From assembly GCA_013150955.1 (NCBI GenBank), contig JAADJD010000034.1, forward strand, positions 1-45,058: 45,058 nucleotides of DNA. Reading direction: 5' to 3'. A model generated the notes under the pieces. It saw nothing but the letters and a program-made list of their open reading frames with translations. It did no database searches and was not told where the DNA came from. The stretch's first letter is position 1. Each line of letters begins with the position of its first letter. A program made the position numbers and the translations under genes. The stretch comes from Calditrichota bacterium. Its GTDB lineage: Bacteria > Calditrichota > Calditrichia > RBG-13-44-9 > J042. Below, piece after piece: positions 17,525-25,976 of the stretch.

Positions 17525-18367
17525 TTACCGATAGAGCACGCCCGCCATGTAACCCACCACCTGCGATTTTTCCCCGTAAGGCACATCGCCAGAGGTGGCA
17601 TACTTGAGTACCTTTGCGTTTGGGTAACCCATTAATTTGCAGGCATACATGGTGGCCACGATGGGGCCGGCACCACAGGCTTCCACCTCCCGTGCTGCCA
17701 CCTGATCCAGGATCTGATCATAAGCAAATGTTTCCACCAGGTGCACCATTTTCTCGTCCAGACGGTAGGCCGTTTCGTAAGGGTAATAATGGGACAGATC
17801 AGACGATGCCACCACCAGGACTTTGCGATCCCGAAACACCGTGGCGATGGCCTGTGCCAGGGCTTCGGCTGTGGGCCAATCCTGCTCTGCCATAACAATG
17901 GGGATCAGCTGAAAGTTCTTCAGCACCCGCTGCAAAAAGGGCAATTCCACTTCCAGGGCATGTTCGCCCCGTCCACCCCCCAGAAGACGATGGCCTTCGT
18001 CCGATTTCCGCAGGCGCGGGTTCTGCGCCACCAGCTGGTCGACCAGCTCCGTGGCCACCGGGATACTCCCCAGCGGGGTTTCGTAAGACTGCCCCGGAAA
18101 AACCGATGCTCCCTGAAAATATTCAAAATGCGATGGGGCAATGACCACCACGTAGGGATAGGTTTTCCCTTCGATCTGTTTGAATGCCCAGGCGGCCACC
18201 GGGCCGGAGTAAATGTATCCCGCATGGGGGGCGATGAGCCCGCCGATCTCTCCGTCAACGACCTGTCGCGATTCGCTTAAATACGCATCGATCATGGTGG
18301 TCAATTCTTCTACATCGGCTGGATAAAACATCCCCGCTACCGCCGGTTCGCGTACCTGAACGGTCAT
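17525..18367 (-). CDS. amrB: MEMO1 family protein (AmmeMemoRadiSam system protein B)
   Basis: 280 residues, the usual length of the family. Conserved parts are REPAVAGMFYP at the start, GGLIAPHAGYIYSGPVAAWAF, VVIAPSHFEYF, GEHALEVELPFLQ, VLVVASSDLSHYYPY, EACGAGPI and the end TSGDVPYGEKSQVVGYMAG. In the family the histidines of APHAGY, PSH and SDLSH and the cysteine of ACG lie in a pocket like that of extradiol dioxygenases. Bacterial members usually travel with AMMECR1 and a radical-SAM protein; neither is in this window, so the chemistry is undefined. GAGGAGGG lies ten bases before the ATG. Confidence 0.92.
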   Translation of the reverse strand: MTVQVREPAVAGMFYPADVEELTTMIDAYLSESRQVVDGEIGGLIAPHAGYIYSGPVAAWAFKQIEGKTYPYVVVIAPSHFEYFQGASVFPGQSYETPLGSIPVATELVDQLVAQNPRLRKSDEGHRLLGGGRGEHALEVELPFLQRVLKNFQLIPIVMAEQDWPTAEALAQAIATVFRDRKVLVVASSDLSHYYPYETAYRLDEKMVHLVETFAYDQILDQVAAREVEACGAGPIVATMYACKLMGYPNAKVLKYATSGDVPYGEKSQVVGYMAGVLYR

Positions 18368-18498
18368 CGGCTGCCCTCCTCACGTTTTTACCCACTGGCT
18401 ACTTACGCCAATGGCAATTTATAGGTTCTCTGGCATAAATTCCAGTAATTCTCGCGGGATACACCATTTTCATCGATTGACTGTAGGGATGATGATTT

Positions 18499-18645
18499 TA
18501 GCCCAAATAATGCATTCAACCGCGAATCACGCGAATGAACCCAAAAAATGTCAATAAAATCGTGAAAAAACCGCGAAACGAATTTTCATCCAGATATATT
18601 CGTGTTAATTCGTGCAATTCGTGGTCTCATGCATAATCCGGGATG
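18499..18645. repeat. Interspersed palindromic repeat, cluster 5
   Basis: A compact unit from AGCCCAAATAATGCATTC through left arm ACCGCGAATCACGCGAATGA to right arm ATTCGTGCAATTCGTGG and TGCATAATCCGGG. The T-rich middle segment is shortened. It lies in the 18368-18788 gap between two minus-strand genes; the remainder of that gap shows no gene. Confidence 0.85.
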
Positions 18646-18788
18646 AAAGACGCAAAACCATCAATCCATAGTAGACAGCCAGCGGATGAAAGTTGACGAA
18701 ATGGAGATCATTTGACCTGTTGGGACACGTAGGAATAATGAAGGGATTTTTGAAAAGCCGTTCAAATCGTGGGAAAGCCATCCAACCC

Positions 18789-20111
18789 TCAGGGAGAGCG
18801 CGCGGCTTCCGCTGATGAGGGCCGTTCTTCCGGGATTTCCCCGGACTTCCACAGTGAATAGCGAAACAGCACCGGCCCCACAATTTGATTGATGGCAATG
18901 GCCGCCACGATGATGGTCTTGATGTTCGATCCCAGCGGTGGTGGCAATTCTTTTTCCAGGATCACGCTTAAACCCAGGGTTAATCCCGCCTGCCCGATGA
19001 AACCCATCCAGCCATAGCGTTTGACGTGCTGGGTGCCGTTGGCCAGATGACTGCCCACCCAGGTACCCAGGTGGGTGGTGAACATGCGCGCACTCACCAG
19101 AATCAGAGTAAATAGCCAGTTCTGGAGGAAGATGCTGATCTTTAAGGAAGCCCCGGCGATGGCAAAAAACGTGACGTAAACCGGCAGGGAGCTTTTTTCG
19201 ATAGTGTGCAGCAAATCGTCACCAAAACGGGTGAAATTTTGCACCACAAATCCCGCCATCATGAAAATTAAAATCAGTTCCAGATGGAGCATCTGACTGA
19301 TTTCGATGACCAGAAGAATCAGGCTGAACAGGAAAAGAAAAAAATCCATCTCGATGTAACGCAAATACACGTAGATGAGCAGTCCCACCAGCATGCCAGT
19401 GCCAAGGGACATGAGAATTTCCAGAAAAACCTGTTGCACGTAATGCAGCTGGAAGGTGGCGCTTTCGGAAACAAGGGGCTGGGTTAATGCCAGGACAAAC
19501 GCAAACAGCAGTACGATGATGATGTCCTTCAGGATGGTGATTCCCAGAATGAAGTTGGTAAACGGGCCACTGGATTTGGTTTCCGTTATGATGGCAATGG
19601 TGGTAGCGGGAGATTTAGCCACTGCCAGCACCCCAAAGATCAATCCGACCCCCAGAATGGTGGTAAACGCCTGACCCTTCAGGAAGGGGATGAGCGGGCT
19701 AAAACTCATGACAATGATGGTGATCCCGATGAGCACGATGATGATCTGCCACATGGTGACGCTGACGATAAGCTTCAGCTGTTCCTTCACCTTGCTGATT
19801 TTAAATTCCCCGCCTGCGGTTAGTGCAATCAGGCTCAGCGCCACATTATCGATGAGCTGGAGGTCGGTCACGTTTCGCTGGGACAGAATGTTCAGGACGT
19901 CCGGCCCGATGATGATGCCCGTGAGCAAATAGCCGGTGATTTTGGGGAGCCGATAGCGGTTGATGAATCGCCCAAAAAGGTAGGCCACCATCAGGGTTGC
20001 CCCCAGCAACAAAATGGATTCGGCCTCGGGAATGGCCTGTTCTGTGGGGATCAGAAACAGAAAAAAGGAAGTGATCAGTAGAATGAATCCCAGAAAAATA
20101 AGAATTCGCAA
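18789..20111 (-). CDS. CPA2-family cation:proton antiporter
   Basis: 440 residues, almost entirely membrane helices (about 12-13). After a first hairpin come FGRFINRYRLPKITGYLLTGIIIGPDVL, the classic start of the Na+/H+ exchanger (KefB/NhaP2-like) domain, then LSLIALTAGGEFKI, VAKSPATTIAIITE in the ion-binding region and GFIGQAGLTLGLSVIL near the end. The tail is short and hydrophilic; there is no RCK/TrkA-N domain, so no nucleotide gating is expected. It exchanges a monovalent cation for protons across the inner membrane; ion choice cannot be read from sequence. It is separated from its neighbours and probably transcribed alone. Confidence 0.88.
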   Translation of the reverse strand: MRILIFLGFILLITSFFLFLIPTEQAIPEAESILLLGATLMVAYLFGRFINRYRLPKITGYLLTGIIIGPDVLNILSQRNVTDLQLIDNVALSLIALTAGGEFKISKVKEQLKLIVSVTMWQIIIVLIGITIIVMSFSPLIPFLKGQAFTTILGVGLIFGVLAVAKSPATTIAIITETKSSGPFTNFILGITILKDIIIVLLFAFVLALTQPLVSESATFQLHYVQQVFLEILMSLGTGMLVGLLIYVYLRYIEMDFFLFLFSLILLVIEISQMLHLELILIFMMAGFVVQNFTRFGDDLLHTIEKSSLPVYVTFFAIAGASLKISIFLQNWLFTLILVSARMFTTHLGTWVGSHLANGTQHVKRYGWMGFIGQAGLTLGLSVILEKELPPPLGSNIKTIIVAAIAINQIVGPVLFRYSLWKSGEIPEERPSSAEAARSP

Positions 20112-20279
20112 AAAAGATGCTCCTGCTTAAGTTCCCGAATTAGCAATCCCGTTTCTGAACATTGAATATACGGCATGATGGGGAATGAATGAAACAGCCA
20201 ATTTTTTTGTTTGACGCTGAAAAGATTTTTTCTGTGTTATTTTCAATGATGATATTTTCCAGCTGGAAGAGGGTACCCG

Positions 20280-22589
20280 TTACCGCAACAGGGTCATTTT
20301 TTGCACCCGATAAAATTGGGGCGTCTGGAAGACCACGAAGTAAATCCCGCTGGGGAGTGGCTGCCCCTGGTCGCTGGTGCCATCCCAGCGCAGATCGTAT
20401 CGGCCCGGTGGAAGAGGGGCATTCAGCAGCTGGTACACGCGGCGACCGTTGATGTCGTAAATCGTCAGGCGTACCGGCGGTGGCCCCGATTCCAGAAGCG
20501 GAATGTCCACCCGAATCCAGGTTTGCGGATTAAAAGGATTGGGATAATTGGGATGCAAGCGAAATTGAGTGGGGAACACTCCCGGCTGGCGGACAATGGG
20601 TACGGTTCCCGGACGAAACAGAACTTCCAGGGTATCGCTAAAATGCCGCTCGCCGGTCAGGCTGACGTCGGCAATTCGATAAGCGTACCGTTGACCGGGG
20701 ATGACCCGAACATCTTCGAATTGATACACTCTGGGACGGTTGCTGTTGCCCTGTCCCTGCAGTTGCGGATGGGTCAGGTAATCCGCAATTCTTACAAAAT
20801 CTCCATCCGGGGCGTCCCGACGGTACACTTCGAAACCCAGGTTGTTGATTTCACTTTCGGTTCGCCAGATTAAGATGATGGATTGATTCGTGACCTGAGC
20901 ACGAAACATGGAGAGCACCACCGGAAGCGCCTGATCCGGGCCGGCGTAACCCGGAGAACCCGCATCGCCAGCGCTACCCGGCCAGGGCTCGCTGGCAATT
21001 GACCAGAGGGACGGATCGTTGTTATTTTGCGAGGCGGTACCGGTGAAAACCATGGAGGCCCCGGTGGGATCCGGCCAGTTTACTCCGCCATCGTATTCCA
21101 CCCGATCCACTTCCGTGGTGCCATCGCCCGCAATCAGGATGATCTCATCATCGGCATTGCTTAAAAAGAATCCGGTATACTGATAATCCACCTGCACGCC
21201 GCCATTCGTGCTGCTGTTGGCATTATTGCCCAGTACCAGAAAGCCACCTGCGGGAATGATCAGCGCACCGCCATTGTCAATGGTGTGGCTGTCGCTACCC
21301 AGATCTTTAATCGTCCAGCCGTTGATGTCCACATCGGTGCTGCCGTAATTGTACAGCTCAAACCATTCCCCGTCGCTGTCCGCCACCGCATTGGGGTTCT
21401 GCATGATTTCCGAAATCATGACCGTCAGATCGCTGCCCAGTGTGGTCTGGCTCCCGGTCAGGGGACTGGTTGACCAGGTAGTGTCGTGCAGTGTGTTCCA
21501 GATGCTGACGTAATAGGTCGTGGCCGGCGATAGACCGGTCACCGTTACGCCTGTACTGTCTCCAATGTACACCACGTAACTGCCACTGCCCACTTCGCTG
21601 CCCCGGCCAAAAACGGAATTGGCCGTGTAGCTGGACACCGGGTTGGGAGTGGGATCATCATCCACCGGGGATCCGGCCTGCATCACCACACAAATGTCGT
21701 TCAGAGTGGCGTCGTAGCCGTTGGGCATCAGCCAGTTCAGGGTCATGGAAGTGGTGGTCACATTGCTGAAGGTCAGGTGGGTGGGCGGATCCGCATTCGG
21801 TGGTGGAAAGTAGGCGCGCCGCACCAGTGTGGAGTCCAGAACAAAGGGATTGGGCTTGTTCTCCTGATACTTCGCAATCTTGTACGTCCGGCTGACTTCG
21901 GCGGAATCGGCGGGATCCTGCTTGTGCCATTGGTACAAAATCTCTTTCTGGATCAGAAAGAAATTGGGATCGGCATTATCCGCCTCGGCCTTGTACATGG
22001 TGTAAAAATAAAACATGGAGCGGGCAGCATTGCCTTTGTGATCTTCCCGCGGCTCAAAGCGATTGGCATCTTCATCCTTTTCGCTGTATTCGTCAATAAA
22101 CTGGGTGGGAATGGTGGTCAGGTAGTAGTCGTGCCGCCACCATTTGTCCGTATCACTGTCGTTGATTTCGGCAAACGGGTCGTTGCTGCGGGAGGAGTTA
22201 ACCGCATCTCTTGCAGGATACAGATGGTGCATGTCGCTGCGGGCGTTACCGGCATCGGCTCCCTTACTCTGCGGCCAGGTGTGCTCGGTGTTGATCCCCT
22301 TCAAATAAGCGTCGGTGGTGGGATCCGCCGTGGGATTCAGGTAAATTGTATATCCGGAGTATACCCCGGTTAAACTGTCGTTGTGATTGTCGATCCGGGC
22401 AAACAGAGTGTCCCGCGCATCATCGTACGAAAGCACCACCTGCGGCTTGTAATGGGCAACCAGGCTGTCCAGTAATTCCTGTCCGTACAGACCGGGAAAG
22501 ATCTGGCTGCCCTGCCCCTGCACCATGTTCGGGGAATACAACCCCAATGCGAGCCATATTCCCGTAAAATAAAGTCCAATCCGTTTCAC
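20280..22589 (-). CDS. Secreted endonuclease I with FnIII, lamin-tail and T9SS-like C-terminal domains
   Basis: 769 residues from GTG 22589, preferred for AAAGGTAGG just upstream and a signal peptide starting there; an in-frame start at 22640 adds 17 residues. Residues about 35-260 are an EndA/endonuclease I domain: NTEHTWPQS (His103), DMHHLYPARDAVNSSRSNDPF (His121, His122, Asn131) form the beta-beta-alpha metal nuclease centre. A fibronectin III-like module follows (about 265-390), then a lamin-tail domain (about 395-540, MISEIMQNP, GEWFELYNYGS, GWTIKDLGS), a linker domain, and a sorting domain with HPNYPNPFNPQT, GRRVYQL and SGIYFVVFQ. It should be an exported or surface DNase/RNase, perhaps for nutrient scavenging. 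Confidence 0.88.
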   Translation of the reverse strand: MKRIGLYFTGIWLALGLYSPNMVQGQGSQIFPGLYGQELLDSLVAHYKPQVVLSYDDARDTLFARIDNHNDSLTGVYSGYTIYLNPTADPTTDAYLKGINTEHTWPQSKGADAGNARSDMHHLYPARDAVNSSRSNDPFAEINDSDTDKWWRHDYYLTTIPTQFIDEYSEKDEDANRFEPREDHKGNAARSMFYFYTMYKAEADNADPNFFLIQKEILYQWHKQDPADSAEVSRTYKIAKYQENKPNPFVLDSTLVRRAYFPPPNADPPTHLTFSNVTTTSMTLNWLMPNGYDATLNDICVVMQAGSPVDDDPTPNPVSSYTANSVFGRGSEVGSGSYVVYIGDSTGVTVTGLSPATTYYVSIWNTLHDTTWSTSPLTGSQTTLGSDLTVMISEIMQNPNAVADSDGEWFELYNYGSTDVDINGWTIKDLGSDSHTIDNGGALIIPAGGFLVLGNNANSSTNGGVQVDYQYTGFFLSNADDEIILIAGDGTTEVDRVEYDGGVNWPDPTGASMVFTGTASQNNNDPSLWSIASEPWPGSAGDAGSPGYAGPDQALPVVLSMFRAQVTNQSIILIWRTESEINNLGFEVYRRDAPDGDFVRIADYLTHPQLQGQGNSNRPRVYQFEDVRVIPGQRYAYRIADVSLTGERHFSDTLEVLFRPGTVPIVRQPGVFPTQFRLHPNYPNPFNPQTWIRVDIPLLESGPPPVRLTIYDINGRRVYQLLNAPLPPGRYDLRWDGTSDQGQPLPSGIYFVVFQTPQFYRVQKMTLLR

Positions 22590-22733
22590 TGGCCTACCTT
22601 TGACGAAATTCCTTTTAAAATGGATTTGTGAAAGACCCACGGGTTCGGGTTATCCTGTTCGAGATGCCAGAAATAAGCAAGCTTTTGCAAATTGGGCGTT
22701 GTTTTAGATCAGAATTTTTGATTTGGTGAATTA

Positions 22734-22912
22734 AACCCGGATTTTGTGTTAGACCACGAATGACACGAATGGACACAAATAAAAAACATTGGATTATATC
22801 TGGGTGAAAATGTTTTCCCGGCCATAGTCGCTATTTTGTTGTTTTTTTCGAATTCATTCGCGTGATTTGTGGTTTAACGCATTATTTGAGTTTAAGCATC
22901 ATTTGGGTTAAA
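22734..22912. repeat. Interspersed palindromic repeat, cluster 6
   Basis: A full unit in the opposite orientation to clusters 1-5: AACCCGGATTTTGTGTTAGA, ACCACGAATGACACGAATGG, a T-rich centre, then ATTCATTCGCGTGATTTGTG and ATTATTTGAG, with an extra end fragment ATCATTTGGGTT. It lies between the starts/ends of two minus-strand genes in the 22590-22956 gap, which holds nothing else recognisable. Confidence 0.85.
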
Positions 22913-22956
22913 AACCCGAATCGATTTTCCGGATGCATTACCGGTGTTGTCGCTGT

Positions 22957-24096
22957 TTATTTGCGTCGCCGGCCTTTGACCGACGGTTTCCGCGATGGCG
23001 CTCGAGATGGCTGCCGTGGCGCCAGCACGGTCTTCAGCATCTGAAATTCCTGTTCAAAATTTGGGGTGAAGGTACCTGTCCCCAGCCGGGATTCGATTTC
23101 AGCGAATGGCCAGAAGCGAATTTCAGAAATTTCCCGGCGATTGGGGTAGAATGGCCCATCGTCCCGTAATAGAAACGAGTACACCAGCTCGCTTTCGTAA
23201 TCGTTGCGATGGATGTAGCGAAACAGGGGCTGAAACCGTGCCAGGGAAATTCCCAGCTCCTCTTCCGATTCCCGTCGGAGGGCCTGTTCGATGCTCTCCC
23301 CGCTTTTCACATGACCACCGATGGCGGTGTCCCAGGTGTCGGGGTACAGGTCTTTATCGGGAGCACGTTTTTGCAGCAAAAGCTCGCCGCGGGAATTGAG
23401 AATGTGCACGTGTACCACCGGATGCATCAGCCGGGGATTGCCGTGGACGGCACTTCGCGGGGCTCTACCAATGATCTTTCCTTCCGGTGTCACAATGTCG
23501 AACCATTCCTGATGCGCCATCTCCTGCTGCCATCGCCGCCGTTGTCGCCGTGCCTGCCAGAATTCCACAGCCAGCAGGATGCCCATCAGGATGTAAAACA
23601 GGCCGCCGCTGATGAATCCCCACGCTTCGGTGCTCAGAAAAAATGCCGCGTAAACGATCAACAGTGTGTGCAGGGCAAGGGGATAGAACAGGCGCTTCAT
23701 GGTGCGCTGCATGGCCTGGATGTGATCGCGGGTGATGACCACCCCTTTCAAATAGCGTTGACTCATCTGAATCAACAGGGGCCGATCCGTAAAGGCGCTA
23801 ATTCCCAGCAGGATGACCAGAATCAGTTCCACCAGTGCTGGCTTGAGCTTGAAGAAAATGTCGTTGTGAAGCAAAAGGGAGGTGAGCCCCAGCAAAACGA
23901 TCAGGGCGGTGTCGAATAAAATGAACCGATCCACCCGGCGCTCTCGCCAGTAAGTCAGGCCGGCTTCCAGTATCCCGATCCCGATGGCCACAATCAGTCC
24001 CGCCGTTAACCCAAAAAATGCATCAACAACGATGAATACCAGCAGGGGGAGAAACCCCAGCGAAAGATTCCGCAACAGGATTTTTTGATCCATCAT
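22957..24096 (-). CDS. Fusion of a YciB/septation-protein-A-like membrane domain with a Nudix hydrolase
   Basis: 379 residues. Residues about 1-185 hold five to six membrane helices in the YciB (IspZ) pattern: LGFLPLLVFIVVDAFFG, ATGs of charged turns (YWRERRVDRF), and the telling LLHNDIFFKLKP stretch followed by DRPLLIQMSQRYL. Residues about 195-360 are a Nudix domain of the Idi-like type: WFDIVTPEGKIIG, HPVVHVHIL, WDTAIGGHVKSGES and the Nudix box G-H-V-x5-E-x7-REESEEELGI with its glutamates intact (REs-EE-LG). The C-terminal tail is basic. YciB proteins act in envelope and division maintenance; the Nudix part would hydrolyse or isomerise a diphosphate substrate at the cytoplasmic face. The fusion is unusual. 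The first codon may also be TTG 24099. Confidence 0.82.
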   Translation of the reverse strand: MMDQKILLRNLSLGFLPLLVFIVVDAFFGLTAGLIVAIGIGILEAGLTYWRERRVDRFILFDTALIVLLGLTSLLLHNDIFFKLKPALVELILVILLGISAFTDRPLLIQMSQRYLKGVVITRDHIQAMQRTMKRLFYPLALHTLLIVYAAFFLSTEAWGFISGGLFYILMGILLAVEFWQARRQRRRWQQEMAHQEWFDIVTPEGKIIGRAPRSAVHGNPRLMHPVVHVHILNSRGELLLQKRAPDKDLYPDTWDTAIGGHVKSGESIEQALRRESEEELGISLARFQPLFRYIHRNDYESELVYSFLLRDDGPFYPNRREISEIRFWPFAEIESRLGTGTFTPNFEQEFQMLKTVLAPRQPSRAPSRKPSVKGRRRK

Positions 24097-24284
24097 CAAA
24101 ATTCTGCCTGTTCAGTAACGGAGAAATCTACAGGTTCTGAGCGGGAATTAAAAATGATTTTTTACGGGGGGATGGAATAGATGGCCATTCAAGAGGGCAA
24201 AAGCGATGAAACCGGTAGCCAGGGGCGTATCCCTGCAAAAATACCGGCACCATGTCAAATATCCGGCGCACCGTCCGTGGAATT

Positions 24285-24560
24285 TTACAGGCGCTGTTTC
24301 AAGAAGCTGACGGTTTCTTCGGGCAGATGCGTCCAGGCGGCTTCCCGGAACAGGCGCACCACCAGAAAATAGCCTTCAGATCCCGTGCGACGAACGATCT
24401 CGTCGCGGATTTCTTTGGCACTTTTGGCGGATTTGATAATCCACATGTCCCCGAATCGGTGAGATTCATCCGCAATCTGCTTGATGACAGCAGCCAGCGG
24501 TCGCCGCAGGTGCGGCTGAGAATCCGGCAAATACGTGATCATATACGTCTTCAGTGCCAT
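24285..24560 (-). CDS. Small protein, possibly Cas2/SinR-like fold
   Basis: 91 residues with a good ribosome-binding site (GAAGGAAAGG, six bases before the ATG). The pattern TYMITYLPDSQPHL, then a helix, then FGDMWIIKSAKSAKEIRDEI, then GYFLVVRLFREAAWTHL follows the beta-alpha-beta-beta layout of small SinR/Cas2-like ferredoxin-fold proteins, where a W/T-x-W-I-I strand is followed by helix SA-EEIRD and a strand ending in an AAW-like motif. No cas1, other cas gene or CRISPR array is in the window, so a role in adaptation is not supported. The function is unknown; the similarity is by eye and would need a profile search. Confidence 0.6.
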   Translation of the reverse strand: MALKTYMITYLPDSQPHLRRPLAAVIKQIADESHRFGDMWIIKSAKSAKEIRDEIVRRTGSEGYFLVVRLFREAAWTHLPEETVSFLKQRL

Positions 24561-25049
24561 GATACCTTTCCTTCTAATTAACCCTTCATCCCTGGTTTTG
24601 TGTAAATTTTTTCCATTCTGGAAAAAATTGCCGATTGCCCTTCCTCTGGAACATCAACCGGCAATTCATATTCTCGACTGAAACTTTCAATATTGTGAGA
24701 ATTCATTTATGCCCTATCCGTTTTTTCTTTTCGGTCTCATTCATCAGCCCGTCGCCATTGGTTTAAATTGCCAATTTCATGCCAGTTTGAACAGACTTTC
24801 TTGATCCCCAGGCCGGGAAGTTAAAAAGAGGTGGACACGCCTTTCCCACAATGGCAACCTGAAGGGGTTTGTCTGGCATCTCCTGTCGTGAGTCGTCACA
24901 TGGGGATGTACAGATTTTTCCCATGTGGAATATCCTGCAGTCGGTTGCGGAATATTCTGTGCCAGGGAGCGGTTCAGGCGATTTTTCCCTTTGAAAAATT
25001 CCGCAAGCACTCTATCTTTGTCGCATGAGATCAGGAATTGCAGGTAACC
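24561..25049. other. Divergent intergenic region with two inverted repeats
   Basis: No gene is recognised in these 489 bases. Two inverted repeats stand out: AATTTTTTCC (24605-24614) with GGAAAAAATT (24620-24629), perfect over 10 bp, and CACATGGG (24897-24904) with CCCATGTG (24920-24927). The first could be a terminator-like or operator site; no role is proven. The pyrF promoter candidate is listed separately. Confidence 0.5.
24991..25018 (+). promoter_or_regulatory. Candidate pyrF promoter
   Basis: TTGAAA (24991-24996), 16-base spacer, TATCTT (25013-25018). Read in the Bacteroidota style it is TTG, 19 bases, then the exact -7 element TATCTTTG. Transcription would start near 25025, about 25 bases before the ATG. 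Confidence 0.5.
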
Positions 25050-25892
25050 ATGCTGTTAGAAAAAATTAATCAGATCATTCAGCGAAAGACCTCGTTGCTT
25101 TGCGTCGGGCTGGATATCGATATAGAGCGGATTCCCACCTTTTTACACAAGGAAGTGGATCCGCTGTTTTTATTTAACCGGGAGATCATCGAAGCCACCC
25201 GCGATTACGTGGCCGCTTATAAACTGAACATCGCTTTTTATGAAGTGCTGGGCATTCCGGGATGGGAGTTGCTGGAGCGAACGCTGGCAATTCTGCCCCG
25301 GGATGTATTGCTGATTGCGGACGCCAAGCGGGGCGATGTGGGCCACAGTTCCCGCAAGTACGCCGAAACGTATTTCCAGACTTACAATTTCGATGCGGTG
25401 ACCGTTTCGCCTTATCTGGGGCACGACTCGCTGGAACCGTTTCTGGAATATGAAGAAAAGGGGGTGTTTGTTCTGGCGCTGACTTCCAATCCCGGTTCGG
25501 TGGACTTTCAGTACCTGAAAGTGGATCATATGCCATTGTATTTGAAGGTGGCCGAGAAAGTCATGGAATGGAATTTTATTTACGGGAATTGTGGGCTGGT
25601 GGTTGGCGGTACCCATGCCAATGAAATTGCCGAGATCCGCCAGCTGGTGCCGGAGTTGCCCTTTCTGGTTCCGGGCATTGGTGCGCAGGGGGGCAATCTG
25701 GAGGTGGCCGTCCGTTACGCCACCGACGAACAGGGACGTTCTGCGCTGTTCAACGTGAGCCGATCCATTTTATACGCTTCCGATCAAACCAACTTTGCTG
25801 AAGTTGCCCGGGAAAAAGCCCGGCAATTGCGCGATCAGATGAATCTGCTGCTAAGCATCTACAAAAATTTAAATTTTATGGACGAGAACTGA
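25050..25892 (+). CDS. pyrF: Orotidine 5'-phosphate decarboxylase, type 2
   Basis: 280 residues from ATG 25050 (a TTG at 25038 is in frame but less likely). It removes CO2 from OMP to make UMP, the last step of pyrimidine synthesis, in the cytoplasm. LCVGLDIDIERIP opens the barrel; LLIADAKRGDVGHSS carries the catalytic D-x-K-x-x-D set (Asp91, Lys93, Asp96); VTVSPYLGHDSLEPF, FVLALTSNPGS, GLVVGGTHANE and LVPGIGAQGG are phosphate- and base-binding loops. The length and the VSPYLGHDSLEPF block mark the longer type 2 (PyrF_2) subfamily. It is followed on the same strand by pyrE after 84 bases, so the two final UMP steps are probably co-transcribed. Confidence 0.95.
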   Translation: MLLEKINQIIQRKTSLLCVGLDIDIERIPTFLHKEVDPLFLFNREIIEATRDYVAAYKLNIAFYEVLGIPGWELLERTLAILPRDVLLIADAKRGDVGHSSRKYAETYFQTYNFDAVTVSPYLGHDSLEPFLEYEEKGVFVLALTSNPGSVDFQYLKVDHMPLYLKVAEKVMEWNFIYGNCGLVVGGTHANEIAEIRQLVPELPFLVPGIGAQGGNLEVAVRYATDEQGRSALFNVSRSILYASDQTNFAEVAREKARQLRDQMNLLLSIYKNLNFMDEN

Positions 25893-25976
25893 TTTGTTTC
25901 CTAATATTGCAATCCAATAAAGAATTCGGGGCGGTTTTTGCCCGGATGCATTGAACCGAAAAACGAGCAAAGACGA

